Source of the DNA: Phycisphaerales bacterium
Lineage (GTDB): Bacteria > Planctomycetota > Phycisphaerae > Phycisphaerales > UBA1924
Assembly: GCA_020850415.1 (NCBI GenBank)
Contig: JADZER010000059.1
Span: forward strand, 1 to 64,000
DNA: 64,000 bases
Direction: 5' to 3'
In this document: positions 35,367 through 44,187 of the stretch, piece after piece
Layout of the letters: each line of letters starts with the position of its first letter
Position numbering within the stretch: the first letter of the stretch is position 1
Notes under the pieces: model-generated
Told to the model about the DNA's origin: nothing
Seen by the model: only the letters and a program-made list of their open reading frames with translations
The model's database searches: none
Made by a program: the position numbers and the translations under genes

Positions 35367-36572
35367 GTGTCCACGAAACAGCCGGTCGGGGCGGGCTTCA
35401 TCACGGAGATTCCGGGGACGGTGGCGCTGGGGAGGCCGGCGAAGGACCCGCGCGCCAAGGGGGTTGGCGTGCTCGGGCTGCACGAGGGGCGGACGCTGCT
35501 GATCGGGCTGGAGACGCGGTGCCGGTACGCCCGCGCGGTGGCGGGGTGCGATCTGAGCGTCGAGAAGCTGGACGCCTCGCGGGCGGAGATGCCGGGCCTG
35601 TGCTTGACGGCGGACTATGGCGAGATGCTGGCCCGGCCGGATGTGGACATCGTCGCGATCTACACGCCCGATGCGCTGCACGCCGGGCATGTGGAGCGGG
35701 CATTCGAGGCGGGGAAGGATGTGATCTGCACCAAGCCGCTGACGAACTCGCTGGAGGGGGCCAAGCGCATTCTGGATGCCGGGCGGCGCAGCGGGCGGCG
35801 CCTGCTTGTGGGGCAGAGCACGCGGTTCTTCGAGCCGTTCCGGCGCCAGCGGGCGTTGCTAGAGCGGGGCGGGCACGGGGGGTTGGGCGCGATCGAGATG
35901 ATCGACGCGCACTACATCCACCGGATGGACTGGTATTACCGCAAGAGCCCGTGGGTGGCGACGGACACCGACTGGGTGTTCCTGGGCCTGAGCCACCCGA
36001 TCGACCTGGTGCGGTGGTATCTGGGGCGGATCGCCACGGTGCACGCGGTAGGGGGGAAGTCGGCGATGGGCGCGCAGTTCGGCGTGGCCGGGCGGGACAT
36101 GTACCTCGTGAACTGCGTCGCGGCGGACGGGCGGATCGGGCGGGCGATGGGGCACTACGGGTGCCACGAGCTGCCGACGGCGAGGAACTGCATCGAGTGC
36201 GTGATCTATGCGTCGGGGGGGTCGAGCCTGGCGCAGTACCACGACGCGAAGTTCATTCGCACCGCCGAGGCGGGGGCCGGCCCGGTGGGGGCGTCGAGCT
36301 TCGACCCCGGCGAGCTGATGGAGGTGACGGAGGACTGCCTGTACGCGGGGCGGCAGTACTACTTCAACAGCGAGGTGCACGGGATGCACTACGGCGAGTT
36401 CGCGAACTACGCGGACACCTTCGCGAAGGCCCTGATCGAGGGAACGCCGGCCTCGCCGGAGCTGGAGGAGGGCGTCGAGACGGTGTGCGTGATGGAGGCG
36501 GTTCGGCGGAGCGCGGAGACGGGGCGGGTCGTGGAGGTCGGGCCGCTGTTGGCGGAGGTGGGGTTGGTTTAG
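35367..36572 (+). CDS. Gfo/Idh/MocA-family oxidoreductase
   Basis: The 401-residue NAD(P)-dependent enzyme has a nucleotide-binding strand-turn VGVLGLHEGRTLL (a variant GxxGxxxGR turn), the second-strand DVDIVAIYTPDALHAGHVERAFEAGKDVICTKPLT, and a C-terminal beta-sheet domain (DAHYIHRMDWYYRKSPW, THP-like LSHPIDLVRWYLG). The usual EKP motif reads TKP: the catalytic/cofactor Lys is kept but Glu is Thr. The family oxidises or epimerises sugars, inositols and amino-sugars. A GGGAGG site 7 nt before the GTG at 35367 decides the start; an upstream ATG has no such site. It converges with the tandem GH116 genes and probably belongs with ribokinase in one operon. Confidence 0.87.
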   Translation: MSTKQPVGAGFITEIPGTVALGRPAKDPRAKGVGVLGLHEGRTLLIGLETRCRYARAVAGCDLSVEKLDASRAEMPGLCLTADYGEMLARPDVDIVAIYTPDALHAGHVERAFEAGKDVICTKPLTNSLEGAKRILDAGRRSGRRLLVGQSTRFFEPFRRQRALLERGGHGGLGAIEMIDAHYIHRMDWYYRKSPWVATDTDWVFLGLSHPIDLVRWYLGRIATVHAVGGKSAMGAQFGVAGRDMYLVNCVAADGRIGRAMGHYGCHELPTARNCIECVIYASGGSSLAQYHDAKFIRTAEAGAGPVGASSFDPGELMEVTEDCLYAGRQYYFNSEVHGMHYGEFANYADTFAKALIEGTPASPELEEGVETVCVMEAVRRSAETGRVVEVGPLLAEVGLV

Positions 36573-36594
36573 CGGTGCTGGTCCTGAGGTGGGT

Positions 36595-39500
36595 CTAGAG
36601 CTGGGTCTGGACCCGCAGCTCGTCGCCGACGCCGAGTTCGAGGCCGCCGGGGAGGCCGATGCGCAGGCGCTGGCCGGTTTGCTCGACATGGACGGTGCGG
36701 GCGGGGCCTCCGGTGGTGACGGTGACGGATGCGACGGCGGCGCCTTCGGGGATCTCGATCGCGAGGCTGTTGAGGCGCACGCGCCCGAAGCGGACGGTGA
36801 TGGCGTTGAGCTGCGTGCCGGGGGCGCGGGTCTGGGAGATCTGTCCCCAGCCCTCGGCGGCGGTGAAGACGGCGCGGAAGTCCTCGGGCTTGAAGCGCGG
36901 GGCGAAGCCGAGGTGGCCGGCGGGGCCGTCGTATTCGAAGCCGGCGAGGCCGGTGAGGACGCCCCAGGCGGCCATGGCGCGGGCGTAGTGGTCGCCGCAT
37001 TCGATCTCGTTGAAGGGGTTGCGCCGCGAGGGGTGGTAGCGGTCGTGGACGGCGCGGCAGAGGACGAGGGCCTGGGCGACCATGCCCTCCCATGCCATGT
37101 GGCCGGCGACCTGGTACTCGATGCCGGTCCAGATCTCGTCGCGGTAGCGGGTGCTCTGGGGGCCGAGGTGATCGCTCTTGGGCCAGGTGCAGGTGAAGAG
37201 GCCGGCCTCGCCGGGGTAGGCGAACCAGCGTTCGGGGGCGTGGGCCTGGTTCTGGGGGCCGATGTCGGGGGCCCAGCAGTACTTCCAGATGGACTCGAGG
37301 GCGGCGTGGACGGTCTCGGGCGTGTAGACATAGCCGAGGCCGATCTGGTGGGCCCAGCCCTGGCCGAAGAGCTGGTCGGCGAGGCAGCCGTCGGCGTACT
37401 GCCACTTGGGGTGCTCGGCGAGGTCGACATCCTGGATGAAGTACTCGCCGTTGAAGAGGCGTTTGACCGAGTTGGCCTTGCCGGCTTCGAAGACGGCGCG
37501 GCAGCGCTCGGCGAAGGGGGCGTCGTTGACGCGCCGGGCCATCTCCTCGGCGGCGCGGAGGGCGCCGAGGTAGAGCGAGCCGACCATGGTGTTGGCGCCG
37601 AAGTAGTTCTCGTCGTAGGTCTGGTGCTGGAGGCCTTCGATCAGGCCGTCGTCGTCGGCGTCCTGGGCGAACAGGAACTCCGTGGCTTTGCGGATCGCGG
37701 GCCAGTTGCGGGTGAGGAAGGTGTCGTCGGGCGCGCAGAGGTGCTCGCGGTAGGCCTTGAGGATGTAGCCGCCCTGGGAGTCGCCGGCCCAGGCGCCCCA
37801 TCCCTCGCCGCGGAAGCGGATCTCGCCGGTGTCGAGGATGAACCCGACGCCTGGGGCGAAGTCCTGTCGTTCGCGGACGGAGCGTTCGAGCTCGGGGAAG
37901 AGGCGGGCCATGGTGTGGGCGTAGTTCCAGACATGGCCGCAGGTACCGTGGCAGCAGCCGACGCCCTCCCAGGCCCAGAAGCGTCCGTCCTGCCACCACT
38001 GGCAGGTGTTGGTGGCGAGGTTGCAGGTGGTGGCGCCGACGCGGTCGAGGAGCCAGATGGGGAGCGTGGAGTCGTAGAGGGCGTGGTGCCAGTCGTGGGT
38101 GGCGGCGGAGAGGCGGTCGAGCTCGGTGACGACATAGGCGGCGACCTGGGCGGCGGTGTCGAAGCGGCGGACATAGCGGTGGCCGACGCGGTCGGCGTCC
38201 TGTGTTGAGCCGCGGACGCGGGCGAGGTTGGGCATGAACCAGGTGTAGACGAGGGTGATCTCGGCGGTCTCGCCCGGGGCGAGTTCGGCGGTTCGTCCGG
38301 CGGCGAGGCCCTGGCGGGATGCGAGCGGGGACGGGGCGGGGTCGGCGGGGTCGGTGGGCTGGGCGGCTTCCAGCGCGGCCAGGGCGCTGCCGGCGCGGTC
38401 GGTGGCGGTCAGATCGAACGGCGCGGCGACGGCGCCGGGGCCGGCGACGGCGATGCACATGCGCCCGAAGTCGGGCTGGGCGTGGAGCGGGCCGAGTTCC
38501 TGGCCCATCGGCTCGTCGCGGAACTCGATCTGGTCGACATTGATGTGTCCCCAGCCGGCGCTGTTGCGGTCGAGGATCTCGATGCGGCCCTTCTTGCCGC
38601 GGAGGTCGGTGACGGCCCAGTTGGTGGGCTCGAGCCGTTCGTTGTTTTTGCCCGTTGCGGTGCGGGCGACCTTGCCGTCGACGAGCAGGTTGACGCAGGT
38701 TTCGTTCTGGTGGCCGCCGCCGCCGACGAGCATGGCGATGAAGGGCCGGTCGATGGTGAACTCGGGCGAGAGCAGGCGGCCCTGGAGTCGGTCGCTGCCT
38801 CCGAGGTAGCTGTTGACGAGTCGGCGGCCTTTGAAGGCCGAGACGGTGTTCTGGTTGGGGAGAGTGCCCGGCGCGGGGGCGGCGCCGAAGGCCTCGCCCT
38901 CGGCGGTCCACCCGGCGTAGTCGTCGCCCTCGAAATCGGCGAAGACGACGGGCTCGCGCGGGGCGGGCTTGGAGGGGGCGTCGGTCTGGGGCCTGACCCA
39001 GCCCTCGGCGAGGGCGAAGCCGGAGCCTCCGTCGGTGGCGGCGACGCGCTCGGCCTGGTCGGCGAAGCTCTCGGCGCTGAACCGGCAGACGGCGTTCTCG
39101 AGCCAGCCGGCGATGGTCACGGTCGCGAGGGCGGCCGAGCGGTTTCGGACCGTGTAGCGCATCACGGTCGCCGGCAGGGCCGAGTCTTCGGCGGCGAGGG
39201 GGATGAAGGGGCTGAATGCCTCGAGCGAGATCTCGACGGGGAAGGCCTCATCGGCGTACTCGACGATACCGAGCGGGTGCTCGCCGGCGAAGCGCACGCC
39301 GGGGAAGCCCTCGGCCGAGAGCGGGCGGACCTGCGTCTGGTCGCCGAGCCGGACGCGGACGGCGGCGCCCTGCGCGACCTCGGGCGGCTCGCGGAACTTG
39401 CCATCGGCGAACATCTCGGTGGCTTTCCTGCCGGGCTTGTAGTTCTCGGCGCCGTAGCCGGTGTTGAACTGGCTGTTGAAGATGTCCCAGTAGATGAGTC

Positions 39501-39804
39501 GTCCGTCGCCCCCCAGGTAGACCTGCCCGGCGCAGATGCCGCCGATGGGCAGGCCGATGGTCTCCAGGTCGGTCCCGGAGAACCACTCACGCTCGCCGCG
39601 GGCCCAGAGGGAGGCCATCCACTTGCGGTTGAGCTTCTTGTCGGCGGGGACGAGGTGGTCGCTGAAGTCGTCGGGCGTGAAGGGCCCGGCGAATGCCGAG
39701 CCTGCCGAGGTGGCCAGTGCCGCGGCGCCGAGGCCCGCGACCTTGATGAACGCCCGCCGCTCCATGGCGCAGTTGCCGTCGCTACATCCGCAATCGCTGC
39801 TCAT
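36595..39804 (-). CDS. TAT-exported GH116 beta-glycosidase with inserted sandwich module (copy A)
   Basis: The 1069-residue protein starts with a Cys-rich stretch (SSDCGCSDGNCAM) and a twin-arginine signal ERRAFIKVAG...GSAFA. The GH116 N-domain begins with LPIGGICAGQVYLGGDGRL. The catalytic (alpha/alpha)6 barrel carries EGVGCCHGTCGHVWNYAHTM, GLQHQTYDENYFGANTMVGS (with the likely acid Asp) and RRNPFNEIECGDHYARAMA. Residues about 288-430 are an extra module (FADFEGDDYAGW..., RPFIAMLVGGGGHQNETCVN) that resembles the sandwich of levanase-type proteins. GH116 enzymes cleave beta-glucosides or xylosides, including glucosylceramide. It lies 35 nt downstream of its paralogue, clearly one operon. Met14 is an alternative start that would still keep the TAT signal. 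Confidence 0.9.
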   Translation of the reverse strand: MSSDCGCSDGNCAMERRAFIKVAGLGAAALATSAGSAFAGPFTPDDFSDHLVPADKKLNRKWMASLWARGEREWFSGTDLETIGLPIGGICAGQVYLGGDGRLIYWDIFNSQFNTGYGAENYKPGRKATEMFADGKFREPPEVAQGAAVRVRLGDQTQVRPLSAEGFPGVRFAGEHPLGIVEYADEAFPVEISLEAFSPFIPLAAEDSALPATVMRYTVRNRSAALATVTIAGWLENAVCRFSAESFADQAERVAATDGGSGFALAEGWVRPQTDAPSKPAPREPVVFADFEGDDYAGWTAEGEAFGAAPAPGTLPNQNTVSAFKGRRLVNSYLGGSDRLQGRLLSPEFTIDRPFIAMLVGGGGHQNETCVNLLVDGKVARTATGKNNERLEPTNWAVTDLRGKKGRIEILDRNSAGWGHINVDQIEFRDEPMGQELGPLHAQPDFGRMCIAVAGPGAVAAPFDLTATDRAGSALAALEAAQPTDPADPAPSPLASRQGLAAGRTAELAPGETAEITLVYTWFMPNLARVRGSTQDADRVGHRYVRRFDTAAQVAAYVVTELDRLSAATHDWHHALYDSTLPIWLLDRVGATTCNLATNTCQWWQDGRFWAWEGVGCCHGTCGHVWNYAHTMARLFPELERSVRERQDFAPGVGFILDTGEIRFRGEGWGAWAGDSQGGYILKAYREHLCAPDDTFLTRNWPAIRKATEFLFAQDADDDGLIEGLQHQTYDENYFGANTMVGSLYLGALRAAEEMARRVNDAPFAERCRAVFEAGKANSVKRLFNGEYFIQDVDLAEHPKWQYADGCLADQLFGQGWAHQIGLGYVYTPETVHAALESIWKYCWAPDIGPQNQAHAPERWFAYPGEAGLFTCTWPKSDHLGPQSTRYRDEIWTGIEYQVAGHMAWEGMVAQALVLCRAVHDRYHPSRRNPFNEIECGDHYARAMAAWGVLTGLAGFEYDGPAGHLGFAPRFKPEDFRAVFTAAEGWGQISQTRAPGTQLNAITVRFGRVRLNSLAIEIPEGAAVASVTVTTGGPARTVHVEQTGQRLRIGLPGGLELGVGDELRVQTQL

Positions 39805-39839
39805 CGCTCACGCTCCATCCATCGCGGTGCGCGATGGTC

Positions 39840-42800
39840 TCAATGCACCCGGACCTCCAACCGCCCCCCCTGGCCGATCTCGACCTCGTCTGCGAACTCG
39901 ATTCTCACCCGCGTTTGCTCCTGCGAAACGGTAGCTCGGAGATCCGAGCCGTTCAGGCGGGCGAACGACAGGCGTGCCGGGCCGGGCGGCACGACCTCGA
40001 AGCTCAGCCCACGGAGGCGGAGCCTCCCTGTGCGGACCTCGACGGTCTGGCTCTGGCCTTTCGGGTCGCGGGTCTGTCCGATCTGCCCCCAGCCCTCCGC
40101 CGCCGTGAAGGCCGCGAGGAACGACTCCGGCCTGATGCGCGGGGCGAAGGCCATCCAGCCTCGTGGCCCGTCGTACTCCCAGGCGCAGACGGCGAGGTAG
40201 ACGCCGTAGGCGGCCATGGCGCGGCCGTAGTGGTCGGAGCACTCGATCTCGTTGTAGGGGTTGCGCCGTTCGGGGCTGTAGCGGTCGTGGATGGCGCGGG
40301 TGACGGCGAGGCCTTCTTGGACGAGCCCCTCCCAGATCATGTGTGCGGCGGCCTGGTACTCGAAGCCGGTCATGCACTCGTTGAAGTACATCGCGGCCCA
40401 GGCGCTCTGGCCCCGGCCGGTCGCCCGCTCGGCGCCGCCCTTGGGGAAGGTGCACATGAGCAGGCCGGCCTCGCCGTGGGCGGCATACCAGCGCCCGCCC
40501 TGGATGGGCTTGATCCAGTCGCGGTAGACGCCGACATCGGGGGCGAAGCTGTACTTCCAGAGGGATCGCAGGGCGGCGGTAGCCTCGGGCTGGGGCACGA
40601 TGCGGCCGAGGCCCACCTGGTGGGCCCAGGCCTGGCCGTAGAGCTGGTCGATGTGGCAGCCGTCGTTGGTGCTGTTGGCCTCGGGGTGTGCGGGGTCGGG
40701 CTTGTGGATGAAGTACTCGCCATTGAACAGGTCGGCGACCATGCTGCGGGAGCCGGTGTCGAGGATGCGGGCGCAGCGGTCGGCGAATTGGTCGTCGCCC
40801 ATTTCGAGGGCCACGGCCCGGCCGGCCGCGAGGGCGCCGAGGTAGAGGGAGCTGATCCACGCCATGGGCCCGAACCACGCGGCGTCGAGGGTGTTGTACT
40901 GGGCGCCCTCGAGCAGGCCGTTGCCGTCGGCGTCCTCTGCGATCAGGAACTCGACGGCGCGCCTGACGCGGGGCCAGACGCGGCCCAGGAACGCGTGGTC
41001 GGGTGACATCAGGTGCTCGCGGTAGGCGCGGAGGACGCACCCGCACTGGCCGTCGTGGGCGACATGCGTGCCGAACTCGGCGCGGTAGTCGATCGCGCCG
41101 GTGTCGTCGTGGAACGCGGCGCCGAAGTCGATCGCTTCGCGCAGGTACCGCTCGACCTCGGGGAACAGGCGGGCGATGGCCTGGGCGTAGCCCCAGACAT
41201 GCGTGCAGGTGCCGTGGCAGCAGCCGACGCCCTCCCAGAACCAGAATCGTCCGTCCTCGAAGCGGTGGCAGGTGTTGGTGGCGAGGGCGTCGGTCGGGAT
41301 GATCGTGCGCTCGAGCAGCCACCAGGGGAGGGAGGAGTCGTACCAGGTGTCGCGCCACCGGAGGGTGAGCCGGGTCAGCTCGTCGAGATTGCGGGCGAGG
41401 TCGAGCGCGACGGCGCCCGCGTCGGGCCATTTGGACGCGTACCAGCGACGCCGGCCGGGCATGCCCGGGATCTGGAGGTTCGGGAAGTGCCACGCGACGA
41501 TGAAGGTGAGGGTCCGGCTCTCGCCGGGAGGGAGGGTCACCGTGCACGCGGCCATGTGCCGGGTGCCGGCGGCGCCGCCGCCCTCGAATCGGTGGCCGGC
41601 GTCGGTCGCCGCGACGCAGAACGAGCCGTAGTCGGGGAGTTCGGCGAGGGGGGTTTCTTCGCGCGGGCGGTCGCTGAAGACGATCTCGTCCACACCGATA
41701 TTGCCCCACGGGCCGGGCTCGGCGTCGACGATCCGGAGCCTGGCGAGCTTGCCCTCGAGCTGGGCGACCTCGAACGAGGCGTGGCGCATCCTGTTGTCGT
41801 CGTGCCCGGTCGCGGAGCGGACGGCCTCGCCATCGACGAGGAGGTCGATGCAGGTGCGCCCCTCGTGGGCCCCGCCGCCGATGCGGAAGTTGATGTAGCG
41901 GCGTTCGATCACGAACTCGGGGCTGGTGAGGGCGCCGACATGGGCGTCGCCCTGGCGGACATCCTCGCCCTGGCGGGTGTTGTGGCTGTTGACGAGGCCC
42001 CGGGCGTGGGCGTTGAGGTCGCCCTGGTAGGGGGCGATGTCGTCCAATCGCCGGGGGCGATTGCCGAAGGCGGAGCCCTCGGTGGACCAGGGGCCGTAGG
42101 TGTCCCCCTCGAAGTCTTCGAAGGGGATGTCCGGGCGGGGCTGGCCGGGGGCGGGCGTGGGCTCTCCTCCCCAGCAGACCAGGGCGTTGCAACGGTCTTC
42201 GACCCGGAGTTCATGTCGCAGCTCGACGGTGCGATCGGCCCGGCTGTGGACCAGCACCGGGTTGTCGAATGCTGCCGCCAGCTCGACCTCGAGCGGCTCG
42301 TCGCCGGCGTTGGTCACGGTGTATCGCATGACCGTCGCGGGGTAGCTCGACCGCTCGACATCCAGCGGGACGAAGGGGCTGAAGGCGTCGAGCTCGACGC
42401 GGACAGGCGTTGCCGGGTCGGCGTAGCGGACGGTGCCGACCGGCCATCGGCCGAGGAACTCGACCTGGTCCCAGCCGCGCCGGTCGAGGGGCCGCGTCTG
42501 GGCGCCGACGCGGAGGACGAAGCCGAGCTCGAACGGGGCGCGCTGGTCGGGGGGGTCGACATAGTTCGCGCCGTCGCGCTCGCGGAGGGTTGTGCCGCGG
42601 TATGCGACGGGGTCCCGGGGGACGCACCCCTCGTGGTGGGTGTTGAAGACATCCCAGTTCCAGAGGCGTCCGTCGGCGCCGAGGTAGACGGTGCCGGCGA
42701 AGAGGCCGCCGACGGGGATGCCGATGAACCGCGAGCGTTCGGCGTGGACCCACGGCGCGTCGGCGCGGTCGGTGAGGGAGCGCACCCAGTCGGGGTCGAG

Positions 42801-42998
42801 CTTCTTGTCGGGGGGTATCGGGAACTCGTCGTCGGCGAACGGCCCGGCGAAGGGGTGGACCCATGGGAGGCCCAGGGCCCGACCCGCGAGCGCGGCGATG
42901 CTGCCGGCGGCGACGAACTGGCGCCGGCTCAGGGCGAGCCCGACCGCGTCCTGGCGGTGGTCGGGTGCGGGGCGGGGGGATGGGGTGGTCTGGGGCAT
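39840..42998 (-). CDS. TAT-exported GH116 beta-glycosidase with inserted sandwich module (copy B)
   Basis: The 1052-residue paralogue of the next gene has the same order: TAT signal LALSRRQFVAAGSIAALAG, N-domain IPVGGLFAGTVYLGADGRL, an inserted module at about residues 291-443 (FEDFEGDTYGPW..., RRYINFRIGGGAHEGRTC) and the catalytic barrel (EGVGCCHGTCTHVWGYAQ, GAQYNTLDAAWFGPMAW, RRNPYNEIECSDHYGRAM). Both copies are recognisably related along their whole length but have diverged enough to suggest different substrates. The ATG at 42998 was chosen because the preceding 34 codons are low-quality and lack the signal. The gene diverges from the WXG100-like gene across 119 nt, the only place where a promoter for this operon can lie. 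Confidence 0.9.
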   Translation of the reverse strand: MPQTTPSPRPAPDHRQDAVGLALSRRQFVAAGSIAALAGRALGLPWVHPFAGPFADDEFPIPPDKKLDPDWVRSLTDRADAPWVHAERSRFIGIPVGGLFAGTVYLGADGRLWNWDVFNTHHEGCVPRDPVAYRGTTLRERDGANYVDPPDQRAPFELGFVLRVGAQTRPLDRRGWDQVEFLGRWPVGTVRYADPATPVRVELDAFSPFVPLDVERSSYPATVMRYTVTNAGDEPLEVELAAAFDNPVLVHSRADRTVELRHELRVEDRCNALVCWGGEPTPAPGQPRPDIPFEDFEGDTYGPWSTEGSAFGNRPRRLDDIAPYQGDLNAHARGLVNSHNTRQGEDVRQGDAHVGALTSPEFVIERRYINFRIGGGAHEGRTCIDLLVDGEAVRSATGHDDNRMRHASFEVAQLEGKLARLRIVDAEPGPWGNIGVDEIVFSDRPREETPLAELPDYGSFCVAATDAGHRFEGGGAAGTRHMAACTVTLPPGESRTLTFIVAWHFPNLQIPGMPGRRRWYASKWPDAGAVALDLARNLDELTRLTLRWRDTWYDSSLPWWLLERTIIPTDALATNTCHRFEDGRFWFWEGVGCCHGTCTHVWGYAQAIARLFPEVERYLREAIDFGAAFHDDTGAIDYRAEFGTHVAHDGQCGCVLRAYREHLMSPDHAFLGRVWPRVRRAVEFLIAEDADGNGLLEGAQYNTLDAAWFGPMAWISSLYLGALAAGRAVALEMGDDQFADRCARILDTGSRSMVADLFNGEYFIHKPDPAHPEANSTNDGCHIDQLYGQAWAHQVGLGRIVPQPEATAALRSLWKYSFAPDVGVYRDWIKPIQGGRWYAAHGEAGLLMCTFPKGGAERATGRGQSAWAAMYFNECMTGFEYQAAAHMIWEGLVQEGLAVTRAIHDRYSPERRNPYNEIECSDHYGRAMAAYGVYLAVCAWEYDGPRGWMAFAPRIRPESFLAAFTAAEGWGQIGQTRDPKGQSQTVEVRTGRLRLRGLSFEVVPPGPARLSFARLNGSDLRATVSQEQTRVRIEFADEVEIGQGGRLEVRVH

Positions 42999-43117
42999 GG
43001 GGACTTGGGTGCGCGGAGCGTGAGGCGGGGGCGGACCCCTGGGGCGCCCAGCGTACCGCGCCGGGGGGGCGGCATCCCGACCGGGGGTTCTCCGGTACAC
43101 TTGCTCGGGAGGCGTCC

Positions 43118-43390
43118 ATGGCCAAGGCTGTTGCCGATCCGGAAGAACTGCGTCGGTTCGCCCAGATGCTCAAGGCGTTCAACGCGAACATGGCCCAGGC
43201 GATGCAGCAGCTGCAGGGCAACGCGATCGCGCTGGGGCAGACCTGGCGGGACCAGGAGCACGCCAAGTTCCAGGGGGAGTTCGAGCAGACGCTCCGGCAG
43301 CTCCAGCGGTTCATGGAGGCCAGCGAGGAGCAGGTGCCGCTGCTGCTGCGGAAGGCGGAGCGGCTGGAGGCCTACCTGAAGCAGCGGTAG
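43118..43390 (+). CDS. WXG100-like small helical protein, first of the T7SS-like cassette
   Basis: The 90-residue protein is entirely helical by pattern: helix 1 about residues 8-32 (PEELRRFAQMLKAFNANMAQ), a turn with TWRDQEHAKF (Trp48), and helix 2 to the end. Size, two-helix hairpin pattern and a central Trp two residues before the turn match WXG100/ESX proteins, with WRD in place of WxG. The motif WxDQxxxxF recurs in the 70-residue protein two genes on. It lacks a signal peptide. A GGGAGG site 6 nt upstream fixes the ATG at 43118. The cassette runs on to an FtsK/EssC-like ATPase gene, the usual partner of WXG100 proteins. Probably a secreted substrate or a heterodimer subunit. Confidence 0.72.
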   Translation: MAKAVADPEELRRFAQMLKAFNANMAQAMQQLQGNAIALGQTWRDQEHAKFQGEFEQTLRQLQRFMEASEEQVPLLLRKAERLEAYLKQR

Positions 43391-43406
43391 AGCGTGGTGC
43401 ATCGTC

Positions 43407-43943
43407 ATGGCTGAACGCGCGAGTGTCGGATCGGTCGAGGCCCTCGGGGCGTTCAAGCCCGCGGTGGTGCAGTTCGCCGAGCTGACGCAGGCGGCGCTGT
43501 CGGCGGCGGAGTCCTCGGCGACCCGCACGCTCGACTGGCTGACCCGCGACCGGGGCCCGCAGCTTCGGCGGGAGATCCAGCGGCTGCAGGAGGAGCTGAC
43601 CCGTTCCCGGACGCGGATGATCTCCCGGATGGACACGATGCGGGACAACCCCCAGCCGAAGGTGGACGACAAGCTGGAGTTCGAGGCCGCCAAGCGGAAG
43701 CTCCGGGGGGCGGAGGAGAAGCTGGAGGAGGTCAGGCGGTGGACCCGGGTCCTCGAGCGGGCGATCGAGGAGTACCGGGGGTCGGTGTCGCAGTTCGGTT
43801 GGTTCGTACGGGGCGAGCTGGGCGTGGCGGTGGGGGCGCTCGACCAGATGGGGGCGATCCTGGAGGAGTACACGCAGATCGGGCGCCGGCCGGGGGCAAC
43901 CACGGAGCCGGCCGGGCCGGACAGTGCGGGGGGCGCGGCATGA
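43407..43943 (+). CDS. Coiled-coil protein of the T7SS-like cassette
   Basis: The 178-residue protein has an N-terminal helix (VEALGAFKPAVVQFAELTQA), a Trp-containing turn DWLTRDRGPQLRRE, a long charged coiled coil (about residues 55-122, e.g. LRGAEEKLEEVRRWTRVLER), another helix, and a disordered Gly/Ala/Pro tail. No signal or membrane segment is present. I do not recognise a family. Its position between two WXG100-like genes, 16 nt after the first and overlapping the second by ATGA, suggests a structural or chaperone-like partner, or a larger LXG/WXG-type secreted protein. Start: ATG 43407. Confidence 0.68.
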   Translation: MAERASVGSVEALGAFKPAVVQFAELTQAALSAAESSATRTLDWLTRDRGPQLRREIQRLQEELTRSRTRMISRMDTMRDNPQPKVDDKLEFEAAKRKLRGAEEKLEEVRRWTRVLERAIEEYRGSVSQFGWFVRGELGVAVGALDQMGAILEEYTQIGRRPGATTEPAGPDSAGGAA

Positions 43944-44152
43944 GCATGTCCGTGGGCCGGGGGCTGCTGCTCGACGCCAAGAAGAAGTTCCTGCAGGATT
44001 GGTCCCGGCTGCACGAGCACTGGACCGATCAGAACGCCGAGGTGTTCGAGAAGCGGTACATCCAGCCCATCGAGTCGCAAGTCCGGCAGGCCTGCGAGTC
44101 GATGGCGCGGCTTGCGGAGGTCGCGGCGACGGCTCGGCGGGCGTGCGAGTAA
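43940..44152 (+). CDS. Second WXG100-like small helical protein of the cassette
   Basis: The 70-residue protein overlaps the preceding gene by four bases (ATGA), so translation is coupled. The pattern is helix (GLLLDAKKKFLQDWSRLHEH), turn HWTDQNAEVFEKRY (Trp28), helix (IQPIESQVRQACESMARLAE). The WTDQNAEVF motif matches WRDQEHAKF of the first gene: both are WxDQxxxxF, a variant of the WXG turn. It is shorter than the usual ~100 residues. It ends 35 nt before the ATPase gene. Secretion-substrate or heterodimer-partner roles are inference. Confidence 0.68.
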   Translation: MSMSVGRGLLLDAKKKFLQDWSRLHEHWTDQNAEVFEKRYIQPIESQVRQACESMARLAEVAATARRACE

Positions 44153-44187
44153 GCTGCGACGCTCGCGGCCAATGGACCCAGACAGGC

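Noticed and set aside
34228..35502. A 424-codon Gly-rich plus-strand frame overlapping ribokinase
   Set aside because: It is a low-complexity shadow of the ribokinase gene in another frame.
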